Positions 17,484-26,435 of a stretch of DNA of 64,000 nucleotides are shown here, one piece after another. The notes below the pieces were generated by a model, which searched no databases, was not told where the DNA came from, and saw only the letters and a list, made by a program, of their open reading frames with translations. Each line of letters begins with the position of its first letter. The stretch's first letter is position 1. The DNA is taken from positions 124,001 through 188,000 of the forward strand of contig JAWZSN010000004.1 in the NCBI GenBank assembly GCA_033875255.1. Direction: 5' to 3'. This DNA comes from Marinimicrococcus sp033875255. Its GTDB lineage: Bacteria > Pseudomonadota > Alphaproteobacteria > Geminicoccales > Geminicoccaceae. A program made the position numbers and the translations under genes.

Positions 17484-18941
17484 ATGTATCTCGGGCTCGA
17501 TCTCGGCACCTCCGGGCTGAAGGCCCTCCTCATCGACGAGGGGCAGCGGGTGGTAGGGCAGGCCACGGCACCCCTCACCGTGTCGCGCCCGCATGACGGC
17601 TGGTCGGAGCAGGACCCTGCCCACTGGATCGCGGCAGCCGAAGCGGCGCTCGATGCCCTGCACGCCCGGCACAGGGCGGCGCTGGCGGCGGTGCGCGGCA
17701 TCGGCCTTTCCGGGCAGATGCACGGAGCCACGCTCCTCGACGCCGGCGACCGCGTGCTCAGGCCCTGCATCCTCTGGAACGACACGCGCAGCCACGCCGA
17801 GGCGGCCGCGCTGGACGCGGACCCGCGCTTTCGCGCCATCTCGGGCAACATCGTCTTTCCCGGCTTCACCGCGCCCAAGCTGGTCTGGGTGGCGCATCAC
17901 GAGCCTCGGATCTTCGCCCGCACGGCCAGGGTCCTGCTGCCGAAGGACCATCTCCGGCTCTGGCTCACCGGCGAGCATGTGGGCGAGATGTCGGACGCCG
18001 CCGGCACGAGCTGGCTGGACACCGGCGCCCGCCGCTGGTCGGAGCAGCTCCTCGGCGCCTCGGGCATGAGCCTCGCGCAGATGCCGCGTCTGGTGGAGGG
18101 CACGGAGCCGTCCGGCCGGCTCCGCCCGGCTCTGGCCGGGCGTTGGGGGATGGGCGCCGCCGTCGTTGCGGGCGGAGCCGGCGACAATGCCGCCTCGGCG
18201 CTGGGTACGGGCGTCCTGGCGTCGGGCTCGGCCTTCCTCTCACTCGGCACTTCCGGCGTGCTCTTCGCCGCGACCGACAGCTACCGCCCGAACGCCGCGA
18301 GCGCGGTGCACACCTTCTGCCACGCGATCCCCGAAAGCTGGCACCAGATGGGGGTCATCCTGTCGGCGACGGCGGCGCTCGAATGGTTTGCCGGCATCGC
18401 CGGCACCACGGCTGAAGCGCTTGTGCGCGACGTGAAGCCGGCGCCCGTGTCGCCCGCTTCCCTGCTGTTCCTGCCCTATCTGGCCGGCGAGCGGACGCCG
18501 CACAACAACGCGGCCGTGCGCGGCGCCTTTATGGGCCTGGCCCAGGGGCACGACCGGAGCGCGATGACGCGGGCCATCCTGGAGGGCGTTGCCTTCGCGC
18601 TGCGGGACAGTCTCGAGGCCTTGAAGGCCGCCGGCACCCGGATCGAGCAGGCGGTCGCCGTCGGCGGGGGTGCCCGCTCGCTGCACTGGCTCCACGTCAT
18701 CGCCAACGCCCTCGACATTGAGCTCGTGCTCCCGGCCACGGGCGAGCTCGGCGCTGCGTTCGGCGCCGCCCGGCTGGGCCTCATCGCCGCCGAGGGCGCC
18801 GACCCGGCGACGGTTTGCACGCCACCGCAGGCCGTCCAGCGGATCAATTCCTCTGCCGACGTCCGCGCAGCTTACGAGGAGGCATATGGAAGGTTCCGCG
18901 CCGCCTATCCGCAAGCCGCGAAACAGGCTGAACCGACGTGA
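17484..18941 (+). CDS. xylB: Xylulokinase
   Basis: FGGY-family kinase of 485 residues that phosphorylates D-xylulose, the product of arabitol oxidation by MtlK, for entry into the pentose phosphate pathway. Visible motifs: N-terminal phosphate loop GLDLGTSGLKALL, SGQMHGATLLD substrate region, ILWNDTRS, GAGDNAASALGTG, and the C-terminal GGGARS ATP motif. It starts two bases after mtlK with GGGGGATGAG in front. It is the last gene of the operon, followed by tRNA genes. I see no strong terminator. Confidence 0.95.
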   Translation: MYLGLDLGTSGLKALLIDEGQRVVGQATAPLTVSRPHDGWSEQDPAHWIAAAEAALDALHARHRAALAAVRGIGLSGQMHGATLLDAGDRVLRPCILWNDTRSHAEAAALDADPRFRAISGNIVFPGFTAPKLVWVAHHEPRIFARTARVLLPKDHLRLWLTGEHVGEMSDAAGTSWLDTGARRWSEQLLGASGMSLAQMPRLVEGTEPSGRLRPALAGRWGMGAAVVAGGAGDNAASALGTGVLASGSAFLSLGTSGVLFAATDSYRPNAASAVHTFCHAIPESWHQMGVILSATAALEWFAGIAGTTAEALVRDVKPAPVSPASLLFLPYLAGERTPHNNAAVRGAFMGLAQGHDRSAMTRAILEGVAFALRDSLEALKAAGTRIEQAVAVGGGARSLHWLHVIANALDIELVLPATGELGAAFGAARLGLIAAEGADPATVCTPPQAVQRINSSADVRAAYEEAYGRFRAAYPQAAKQAEPT

Positions 18942-19127
18942 CTTGCTGGTAACGGATGGGAGGAGCGAGCGGCGGAAGAATCACGGGCGTCGCGCCGCGG
19001 CCCGAAGCCAGCCGGCCCTTGCGTCTGCCGTTCGGGAATGGCGAGGCCTGCCTGAGACGCTGGTGCAAAAAGAGCCTTCAGGAGCCCGACAGGGACCGTC
19101 AGAGGTCGCGAGCCCCCAGCCAAGTGC

Positions 19128-19202
19128 TGGAGCGGGTGGGGGGAATTGAACCCCCGACATACAGCTTGGGAAGCTGTCGTTCTACCACTGAACTACACCC
19201 GC
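19128..19202 (-). tRNA. tRNA-Gly (CCC anticodon)
   Basis: On the minus strand, acceptor GCGGGTG pairs CACCCGC, anticodon stem ACAGC/GCTGT with loop TTCCCAA (CCC), T-arm GGGGG-TTCAATT-CCCCC, discriminator T and an encoded CCA. It closely resembles the glycine CCC tRNA of other proteobacteria. Confidence 0.97.
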
Positions 19203-19343
19203 GTGGCGCGATCCTTACAGCGTTCCGCGGCCGGATGCAACGGCTTGCGCGTGCCGCTGCCGGCCTCTTCAAAAAGCCTGTCGAAGTTGCGAAAGACGGG
19301 TTGACGGGCCGTTCGAGCCCGCCTAAACCTCCGCCCGTCGAGA

Positions 19344-19419
<76 letters not shown>

Positions 19420-19684
19420 CCTCTCCTAAGACGATCCTGTATCGGTTCGCTGCAGATCTAGCGGATCCAGACGTTCAGCGATGATGCGTCATCGACGGGT
19501 CGTCCCCGCAGACCTCTGCGGCTGTCTCCACTTTTCTCTTTCTCGATAATCTCCTGCTGCTGCCAACCGAACGTGTTGTGCCGCCGCGTTCGAGTGCATC
19601 CTCTGGTGCAGCCGGGGGAACGTTTCGTGCGGTACGCCGCTTGTTGTCTGTCATAGGGAGCAGTCCCGGCAGCAGGAGCAGGTG

Positions 19685-21991
19685 GTGGCCGGTCGTCTCG
19701 ATTTTCTGATATCGGCCCTTCGCAGGCACTTTCGGGCACTGGCGGACGCCAAGAGCGCCGAGCGCGCGGCGGCCGTCGGCGGCTCGGCGGAGCGGCCGCC
19801 TCCAGCGGTGGTCCTGCCGGCGCCGCTGCAGGAAGCCTACAGCGAGCTCGAATCGCTGGTCTCGGCCAGGACCGAGGAGCTGCGGCACGCCAAGAGTGCC
19901 CTGGAGGCGAGCCGGCGGCGCCTTTCCTTCGCGCTGGAGTCGGCTGGCGAGAGCCTGTGGGAGTGGGACGTCGACAGCGACGCCATCGTCCTCGGCCAGG
20001 CCGCTCCGGCGCTGCTCGGCATCAGTGCCCGGATGCTCTCGAGCGGCGAGTTCCTCGCCCTCATGGATCGGGCGGATCGCGGCGAGTTGCAGGCAGATCT
20101 GGGCCGGCTGGCGCGCGGCGAGCAGGATCGCCTGGCCCGGGAGTTCCGGATCCGCGCCAATAGTGGACGGGTTCGCTGGATCAGCTGTCGGGCGGGACTC
20201 GTCGAGCACGCCGGCTCGGCGTCCGGGCGGCGGGTGGTCGGCATGCTCGGCGATATCACCGAACGCAAGACCATCGAGCTGCGGCTGGCGGCCAGCGAGG
20301 AGCGGCTGAGTCTGGCACTCGATGCCGTGAGCGCCGGGATCATCGAGCTCGATCTGGCGGGCGACGTGGTCGAGCTCAGTCCCCGGGCGGCGGCGATGCT
20401 CGGTTGCGAGGCGGACAGGCTGCCCGGCGACCTCGAGGCATTGGCGGCGCTCGTGCATCCCGACGACCGGCAGGAGTTCGATGACGCGCTGGCGCGGCTC
20501 GGAGGCGGGCTCGAGGAAACGTCGCTGCTGAGCTTCCGGGCGCCCACCCCGAGTGGCAGCGTGTGGATCTCGCTCGCCCTCAAGGCCGTCGATGCTGACG
20601 CGGCTGGGCGGCCCGGCCGCCTCGTGGGCATCACACTCGACGTCAGCGCCCAGAAACAGGCGGAGAACGAGCTCGCCCACATGGCGTTGCACGATCCCTT
20701 GACCGGCCTGGCCAACCGTGCGCGCTTCGCCAGCGTTCTCGGGGCGGCGGTGCGCCAGGTGGAGGGTCATGGCGGCCGTCTGTTCGCCTTGATGATTGAT
20801 CTCGACCGGCTGAAGCTGGTCAACGACACCCACGGCCACGCGATCGGTGACCGGCTGATCGCCGAGGCCGCAAGGCGGCTCTCCGCCAGCGTGCGCAACG
20901 CCGACCTGGTGGCCCGCCTGAGTGGCGACGAGTTTGCCATCCTGGTGCGCGACGACGAGAGCCGACTCGACCCGGCGGAGTTGGCGGCGCGTATTCTCGA
21001 GCGCTTCGAGACCCCCTACGCCATCGACGGCCATCAGATCCGAGGCGGCGCCAGCGTCGGCATCGCGCTGTTCCCCGAGCATGCGGCGACTGCCGACAGT
21101 CTGCTCGCCTGCGCCGACAAGGCGCTCTATGCCGCCAAGGGCGCCGGCAGGCAGACCTGGCGCATCTTCCAGCGGCCCGGCGAGCGCGGCGTCCTGGCCC
21201 ATGAGGGCCCTATGGACGCGAGGCTCGAGAAAGCGCTCGAGAACGGCGAGCTGGAGCTTCACTACCAGCCCATCGTGGCGATCGAAGGGGGCCGTGCCGT
21301 GGGCGTCGAGGCGCTGCTGCGCTGGCGGCACCCGACCCGCGGGCTGCTCGCGGCAGGCACCTTCATGCCGCAGGTCGAGCACCGGCCGTTCATGCTGCCG
21401 CTCACGCGCTGGACCATCGAGGCAGGGCTGGCCGACGTCGCCCGCTGGCGGGCGCAGGGCCGGGACGACCTGCCGGTATGGATCAACATCGCGCCGCGTT
21501 GTCTCGGCTGGAAGGGGCTCGTGCCGATCGTCTCGGAGGAGCTCGTGCGTCACGACGTGCCGCCGGGCCGGCTCGTCCTCGAGATCACCGAGGGCGCCTT
21601 CGCCGACTTCGGCAAGGCCGCGGCGGTCACGAGGGAGCTGCGCGATCTCGGCGTGGACGTGGCACTGGACGATTTCGGCGCCGGCTTCTCCTCGCTGGCG
21701 CGCCTCAAGACGCTGCCTCTGGGCGTTCTCAAGATCGACCGCGGCTTTGTGGAGAACCTGACCGAGGACCGCCGCGACGGGGCGATCATCGGTACCGTGG
21801 TGGCGCTGGCCCGGAGCCTGGGGGCGGTGGTGCTGGCCGAGGGTGTGGAAAGCCGTGGCCAGCTTCGCGAGCTGGCAGGGCTCGGTTGCAACCTCGCGCA
21901 AGGCTACCTCTTTGCGCGTCCGATGCCGGCAGCACAGATGCTCGAGTGGCTGGACGAGGCGGCGCCGGCGGGCTTCGCCCGTAGTCCTTGA
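19685..21991 (+). CDS. PAS-PAS-GGDEF-EAL cyclic-di-GMP enzyme
   Basis: A 768-residue cytosolic signalling protein with no membrane segment. Order: a short coiled coil (about 40-75), two PAS folds (about 75-195 and 200-320), GGDEF (about 330-490) and EAL (about 500-760). The GGDEF signature reads SGDEF at 413-417, with an intact inhibitory-site RNAD five residues before it. The EAL side keeps EALLRW (542), INIA, EITEG, DDFGAG, LKID, AEGVES and QGYLF, so phosphodiesterase activity is expected. Whether the cyclase half works is open, because S for the first G is sometimes tolerated. PAS ligands are unknown. GTG 19685 follows AGGAG by six bases; a GTG at 19682 is too close to it. It converges on doeA. 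Confidence 0.93.
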   Translation: MAGRLDFLISALRRHFRALADAKSAERAAAVGGSAERPPPAVVLPAPLQEAYSELESLVSARTEELRHAKSALEASRRRLSFALESAGESLWEWDVDSDAIVLGQAAPALLGISARMLSSGEFLALMDRADRGELQADLGRLARGEQDRLAREFRIRANSGRVRWISCRAGLVEHAGSASGRRVVGMLGDITERKTIELRLAASEERLSLALDAVSAGIIELDLAGDVVELSPRAAAMLGCEADRLPGDLEALAALVHPDDRQEFDDALARLGGGLEETSLLSFRAPTPSGSVWISLALKAVDADAAGRPGRLVGITLDVSAQKQAENELAHMALHDPLTGLANRARFASVLGAAVRQVEGHGGRLFALMIDLDRLKLVNDTHGHAIGDRLIAEAARRLSASVRNADLVARLSGDEFAILVRDDESRLDPAELAARILERFETPYAIDGHQIRGGASVGIALFPEHAATADSLLACADKALYAAKGAGRQTWRIFQRPGERGVLAHEGPMDARLEKALENGELELHYQPIVAIEGGRAVGVEALLRWRHPTRGLLAAGTFMPQVEHRPFMLPLTRWTIEAGLADVARWRAQGRDDLPVWINIAPRCLGWKGLVPIVSEELVRHDVPPGRLVLEITEGAFADFGKAAAVTRELRDLGVDVALDDFGAGFSSLARLKTLPLGVLKIDRGFVENLTEDRRDGAIIGTVVALARSLGAVVLAEGVESRGQLRELAGLGCNLAQGYLFARPMPAAQMLEWLDEAAPAGFARSP

Positions 21992-22012
21992 GGTCAGCCG
22001 GCTGGCGCTGGC

Positions 22013-23170
22013 TCAGCGCTCGAACACCCTCCTCTCGAAGCTGAACAGGCTCTCGCAGCCGCCAGCGGTCACGCGCACCGTCTCTGACAGCCCCACGCCC
22101 GCGAGGCCCGGCACCTGAACCCAGGGGATGAGATGGAAGGTCATGTTCTCCTCGAGCGGCGTGTGCTCGCCTTCGAGCAGCGAGAGGATGTGGCCCTCGC
22201 CCCAGTCCGGCGCAAAGGCGATGCCGATCGAGTAGCCCGAGCGAGCCGCCTGGACCGCCTCGCCGGTGCCCTCGGCGATCACCCGGCGCGCCACCCGGTC
22301 GATCTCCTGGGCCGGCACCCCCGGGCGAATCGCCGCCATGGCCGCGTCCATGGCATCGCGCACCACCGTCTCGGCGTCGTGCACCGCCGGGGCCGCCTCG
22401 CCGACGATCACCGTGCGCATCATCGCCGTGTGGTAGCGATGGCGGCAGCCGCCAGCCTCGAGAAAGACAGCGTCGCCGGCATCGATGATCCGGTCCTCCC
22501 AGGTGGCGTGCCCGATAGCGCCGCGCCAGCCCGAGGCGACGAACGGGTGAATGGCCGGATAGTGCGAGCCCGTCAGCGTCATGCCGGTCATCATGGCGGC
22601 CGCCACCTCGTTCTCGCTGACGCCGGCACCCACTGCCTCGATCCCGGCTCGCATGGCCGCCTCCGTGGCCCGCGCCGCAGCGCGCATATGGGCGATCTCG
22701 TTGGGTGACTTCACGAGCCGGTGCCGCTCGTTCAGCCCCGAGACGTCGGTGAAACGCGCCTCGGGCAATGCTTCCATCAGCGCCTCCTGCTCGGTGGCGC
22801 GGAAGAACCAGCAGTGGCGCTCGTAGCCGAGGCGCGCGCTGCCGAGGCCGAACCGGCGGATCTGCTCGGCGAGCTTGCGGGGCGGGTCGTCACTGTCGCG
22901 ATAGGGGTGGCTCTCGCTGATCCAGGTCCGGCTCTGGACGTTCGAGTCCTCGAGGAGCCTGGTCACCATGAACGGCTCCTTGGCGACCGGCACCACCAGC
23001 GCCTGGAACCAGTAGTAGCCCGGCGTCTGGTAGCCGGTGAGGTAGAAAAGGTTCTCCGGCGTGGTGACGATCATGGCGTCGAGCCCGCGCGCGGCGAGCT
23101 CGCGGCGCAGCCGCTCGAGCCGCGCCTCGAACTCCGCCATAGGAAAGACGAGATCCTCGCGATGCCGCAT
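22013..23170 (-). CDS. doeA: Ectoine hydrolase, M24 creatinase-like
   Basis: Opens the ectoine ring to N-acetyl-diaminobutyrate (DoeA/EutD). The 385-residue protein has the creatinase N-domain and pita-bread C-domain. The usual M24 metal ligands are not kept: LDAG becomes LEAGG (Glu238), the second Asp of the DxTRT motif is Met (AMMRT), and the PGM-F-IEP Glu becomes His (MTFHLIP). This matches the metal-independent creatinase/ectoine hydrolase branch rather than an Xaa-Pro peptidase. The substrate call rests mainly on context: divergent from ehuBCDA, with eutB, doeB and eutC downstream of those. The start at 23170 has AAGGCGG in front and gives the family N-terminus. The frame continues to 23233 without support. 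Confidence 0.87.
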   Translation of the reverse strand: MRHREDLVFPMAEFEARLERLRRELAARGLDAMIVTTPENLFYLTGYQTPGYYWFQALVVPVAKEPFMVTRLLEDSNVQSRTWISESHPYRDSDDPPRKLAEQIRRFGLGSARLGYERHCWFFRATEQEALMEALPEARFTDVSGLNERHRLVKSPNEIAHMRAAARATEAAMRAGIEAVGAGVSENEVAAAMMTGMTLTGSHYPAIHPFVASGWRGAIGHATWEDRIIDAGDAVFLEAGGCRHRYHTAMMRTVIVGEAAPAVHDAETVVRDAMDAAMAAIRPGVPAQEIDRVARRVIAEGTGEAVQAARSGYSIGIAFAPDWGEGHILSLLEGEHTPLEENMTFHLIPWVQVPGLAGVGLSETVRVTAGGCESLFSFERRVFER

Positions 23171-23236
23171 GCCTGCCGCCTTGATGAGGGGTGAGATCGG
23201 CAGATGTGTACGACGTTCGGCAGGGCGCAGCAACGC

Positions 23237-23300
23237 GATGCACTAATGGTCAATTTCATCGTGCATTCGTGCTGTAGCTTGCCGACGTGTTGTATCCAAC
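23237..23300. promoter_or_regulatory. Candidate operators between doeA and ehuB
   Basis: The divergent intergenic region holds the palindrome GTTGTATCCAAC (23289-23300), which has the TTGTAT-CAA pattern common for FCD-type GntR regulators. It also holds a separate inverted repeat ATGCAC-N18-GTGCAT beginning near 23237. Both lie between the two divergent starts, where the cluster's own GntR regulator could control both sides. Assignment to that regulator is inference. Confidence 0.45.
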
Positions 23301-23370
23301 TCTTGCGCGGTGCGGCAGCACGATGTATCCCGCCCGCTTGCGTCTGATCGAAACTGACGGGAGGATGAAG

Positions 23371-24243
23371 ATGGCAAGGCTGCTCATTTCGCGCCGTGGG
23401 CTGGTTTTGGGCTCGGGAGCGGGCCTGGTGGCCGCCGCTGCCGGAATTCGCCCGGCCCACGCCCAAAGCACGCTGGAGCGGGTCCGCGAGCAGGGCTTCA
23501 TCCGCATCGGCTTCGCCAACGAGGCACCCTACGGCTACGCCACCCCGTCGGGCGAGCTGACCGGTGAGGCTCCCGAGGTTGCCAAGGCGGTCCTCGAGCG
23601 CATGGGCATCGCGGAGGTCGACGGGGTGCTCACCGAGTTCGCCTCGCTGATCCCGGGCCTCAAGGCCGGCCGGTTCGACATCATCGCCGCCGGCATGTTC
23701 GTGAGCCCGAAGCGCTGCGAGCAGATCGCCTTCTCGGAGCCGACCTACGGCATGGGCCAGGCTTTCCTGGTCGCGGAGGGCAATCCCAAGGGCGTCAAGA
23801 CCTACGACGACTTCGCGAATGACAGCGATCTCAGGCTGGGCGTCATGGCCGGCGCCATCGAGAAGCAGTTCGCCGAGGATTCCGGCGTGGACATGAGCAA
23901 GGTGCAGACCTATCCGGACGGCCCCTCGGCTCTCGCCGCAGTGCGCGCCGGTCGGATCGACGGCTTTCCCCTCACCAGCCTCTCGATCAACAACCTGGTA
24001 AAGACCGCTGGCGAGGGCTCGGGTGTGGAGGCCACCCCGTCCTTCAGCGAGATCGCCGGCTCCTATGTGCGCGGCCACGGCGCGTTCGGTTTCCGCAAGG
24101 AGGACCAGGCGCTGCTCGACGCCTTCAATGCCCAGCTCAAGGAGTTCATCGGCAGCGAGGATCACCTGGCCCTTGTCGAGCCGTTCGGCTTCGACAAGAA
24201 CACGCTGCCCGAGAAGACCACCGAAGAACTCTGCGCCGGCTGA
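23371..24243 (+). CDS. ehuB: Ectoine/hydroxyectoine binding protein
   Basis: Periplasmic family-3 binding protein of the Ehu importer, 290 residues. The N-terminus has a twin-Arg signal (SRRGLVLGSGAGLVAAAAG) ending at AHA. The ligand region resembles EhuB: GFANEAPYGYATP, GMFVSPKRCEQIAFSEP with the ligand Arg, and FPLTSLSI. GGGAGG lies six bases before the ATG at 23371; the ATG at 23365 directly abuts it. It heads the operon ehuB-C-D-A-regulator-eutB-doeB-eutC, with permease ehuC six bases downstream. Confidence 0.9.
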   Translation: MARLLISRRGLVLGSGAGLVAAAAGIRPAHAQSTLERVREQGFIRIGFANEAPYGYATPSGELTGEAPEVAKAVLERMGIAEVDGVLTEFASLIPGLKAGRFDIIAAGMFVSPKRCEQIAFSEPTYGMGQAFLVAEGNPKGVKTYDDFANDSDLRLGVMAGAIEKQFAEDSGVDMSKVQTYPDGPSALAAVRAGRIDGFPLTSLSINNLVKTAGEGSGVEATPSFSEIAGSYVRGHGAFGFRKEDQALLDAFNAQLKEFIGSEDHLALVEPFGFDKNTLPEKTTEELCAG

Positions 24244-24249
24244 GCTGAT

Positions 24250-24978
24250 ATGCTCGAGCGCCTCGCCGCTTTCCTCGTCATCGTCGTGGGGCTGGCCCTG
24301 GTGGTCGGCCTCGACGTCGGCGGGGCGCGCACCTTCATGCCCGGCCTGCTCGAGGGCGCCGTGGTCACCGTGCAGGTCACGGTGCTGGGCGCCCTCGTGG
24401 CCTTCCCGGCGGCGCTCCTGGGCGCCTTCGGCAAGATGTCGGGCATCGCACCGCTGCGCTGGATCGCGGTGACCTACATCGAGGTCTTCCGCGGCACCTC
24501 CGCCCTGGTCCAGCTTTTCTGGCTCTATTTTGTGCTGCCGCGCTTTGGCGTGTCGATCGATGCGGTCACAGCCGCAGTGACGGCGCTGGGGCTCAATCTC
24601 GGCGCCTACGGAGCCGAGGTGGTTCGCGGCGCCATCGTGGCCGTGCCGCGCGGCCAGTGGGAGGCCGCCACCGCTCTGAACATGAGTCGCGGCCTGGCGA
24701 TGCGCCGCATTGTGCTACCCCAGGCCTTCGTCGCCATGCTGCCGCCGTGGGGCAACCTGCTGATCGAGCTCTTGAAGGCCACCGCGCTGGTCTCGCTGAT
24801 AACCCTTTCCGACATTGCTTTCAGGGCCCAGCAGATGAACCAGGTGACGCTCGCCACCACCGAGATCTTTACCCTGGTCCTTTTCCTCTATCTCGCCATC
24901 GCCCTGCTCATCAGCGCCGGGATCCGCTGGCTCGAGAGCGTCTTCGGGCGCGGCCTGTCCAGGGGGAGGGCCGCCTGA
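24250..24978 (+). CDS. ehuC: Ectoine ABC transporter permease
   Basis: HisM-type polar-amino-acid permease, 242 residues, about five helices, with EAA loop EAATALNMSRGLAMRRIVLPQA. It overlaps ehuD by one base (TGATG). With EhuD it forms the membrane channel for the EhuB-bound ligand. Confidence 0.9.
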   Translation: MLERLAAFLVIVVGLALVVGLDVGGARTFMPGLLEGAVVTVQVTVLGALVAFPAALLGAFGKMSGIAPLRWIAVTYIEVFRGTSALVQLFWLYFVLPRFGVSIDAVTAAVTALGLNLGAYGAEVVRGAIVAVPRGQWEAATALNMSRGLAMRRIVLPQAFVAMLPPWGNLLIELLKATALVSLITLSDIAFRAQQMNQVTLATTEIFTLVLFLYLAIALLISAGIRWLESVFGRGLSRGRAA

Positions 24979-25634
24979 TGATCGACTGGGGGTTCGTTCT
25001 CGAGATCCTGCCGATTCTGGCCAAGGCGGCGATCGTGAGCGTCGAGGCCACGCTTCTGGGCTTCGCCCTGGCGCTGGTTCTGGGCCTGCTGCTGGCGCTG
25101 GCAAGGCTCGCCCGCTCGGCCTGGATGAGCACGCCGGCGACGCTCGTGGTCGAGTTCATCCGCTCGACCCCGCTCCTTATCCAGATCTACTTCCTGTTCT
25201 TCGTGCTGCCCGAGTTCGGCATCACACTGAGCGCCTTTACGGCCGGCGTGCTGGCGCTGGGCCTGCACTACGGCTCCTACTGCGCCGAGGTCTACCGCGC
25301 CGGGCTCGAGAACGTGCCGCGCGGCCAGTGGGAGGCCTCGGTGGCGCTCAACTTCTCGACCGCCCACACCTACCGGGCGATCGTCCTGCCCCAGGCCATC
25401 CCACCCATCGTACCGGTTCTGGGCAACTACTTCATCGCACTCTTCAAGGAGACGCCGCTGCTTTCCGCCATCGCCGTCCTCGAGCTGATGCAGACGGCCA
25501 AGATCCTCGGTTCCGACAATTTCCGCTATTTCGAGCCGATCACCCTGGTGGGCCTGTTCTTTCTCGGTATGAGCCTCGTGGCCTCGGCACTCAACCAGGC
25601 CGTGGAACGGCGACTCAAGGCATCGAGGAGATGA
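24978..25634 (+). CDS. ehuD: Ectoine ABC transporter permease
   Basis: Second HisM/GlnP-type permease, 218 residues, with helices from ILPILAKAAIVSVEATLLGFAL and EAA loop EASVALNFSTAHTYRAIVLPQA. The ATG at 24978 overlaps the ehuC stop, which decides the start. The same frame is open upstream to 24657, but that is a shadow of ehuC. Confidence 0.9.
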   Translation: MIDWGFVLEILPILAKAAIVSVEATLLGFALALVLGLLLALARLARSAWMSTPATLVVEFIRSTPLLIQIYFLFFVLPEFGITLSAFTAGVLALGLHYGSYCAEVYRAGLENVPRGQWEASVALNFSTAHTYRAIVLPQAIPPIVPVLGNYFIALFKETPLLSAIAVLELMQTAKILGSDNFRYFEPITLVGLFFLGMSLVASALNQAVERRLKASRR

Positions 25635-25636
25635 GC

Positions 25637-26431
25637 ATGAGCGAGAGTCCTCCGGCAGGCCAGCCGATGGTGCGCTTCGAGAACGTGACCAAGCGCTTCG
25701 GCGACCTGACCGTGCTCGACAAGCTCAATCTCGACATCGCCGCCAACGAGAAGGTCTCGATCATCGGGCCATCGGGCTCGGGCAAGACCACGGTCCTGCG
25801 CACCCTCATGACCCTCGAGAAGATCAATGGCGGGATCATCCATGTCGACGGCGAGCCGCTGACTCACATGCAGCGCAACGGCGGGCTCGTGCCGGCCGAC
25901 GAGCGCCATCTGCGCCGGGTGCGCGGCAAGATCGGCATGGTGTTCCAGCAGTTCAACCTGTTCCCCCACATGAGCGCGGTCGCGAACTGCATGGAGGCAC
26001 CGGTGCATGTGCTCGGCTTGTCGAAGGCCGAGGCCGAGGAGCGCGCACGCGAGCTGCTCGAGATGGTGGGGCTGGGCGACAAGATGGACCGCTACCCCTC
26101 GGAGCTTTCAGGTGGGCAGCAGCAGCGCGTGGCCATCGCCCGGGCGCTGGCGATGCGTCCCAAGGTGATGCTGTTCGACGAGGTGACCTCGGCGCTCGAT
26201 CCGGAGCTCGTGGGCGAGGTTCTGGGTGTGATCCGCAGGTTGGGTGCGGCGCACGACCTGACCATGATCATGGTGACGCACCAGATGGGCTTTGCCCGCG
26301 AGTTCTCGGACCGGGTATGTTTCTTCCACGGTGGCCGAATCCTCGAGCAGGGGCCGCCGGATCAGCTCTTCGGCGATCCCGAGGAAGAGAGGACCCGCCA
26401 GTTCCTCCAGGCGGTTCTCGAGGCGAGCTGA
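25637..26431 (+). CDS. ehuA: Ectoine ABC transporter ATPase
   Basis: Polar-amino-acid-type ATPase, 264 residues: Walker A GPSGSGKTT, Q-loop VFQQFNLFPHM, signature LSGGQQQR, Walker B LFDEVTSALDPE and switch THQMGFA. Walker B has VTS instead of the common PTS, a minor change often seen in EhuA-like proteins. GAGGAG is six bases before the ATG at 25637. An ATG at 25631 overlaps the ehuD stop and is the alternative. The regulator gene starts four bases after the stop. Confidence 0.92.
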   Translation: MSESPPAGQPMVRFENVTKRFGDLTVLDKLNLDIAANEKVSIIGPSGSGKTTVLRTLMTLEKINGGIIHVDGEPLTHMQRNGGLVPADERHLRRVRGKIGMVFQQFNLFPHMSAVANCMEAPVHVLGLSKAEAEERARELLEMVGLGDKMDRYPSELSGGQQQRVAIARALAMRPKVMLFDEVTSALDPELVGEVLGVIRRLGAAHDLTMIMVTHQMGFAREFSDRVCFFHGGRILEQGPPDQLFGDPEEERTRQFLQAVLEAS

Positions 26432-26435
26432 GGCG

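Noticed and set aside
19475..21901. 808-codon minus-strand frame opposite the GGDEF-EAL gene
   Set aside because: Low-complexity antisense frame without recognisable motifs.
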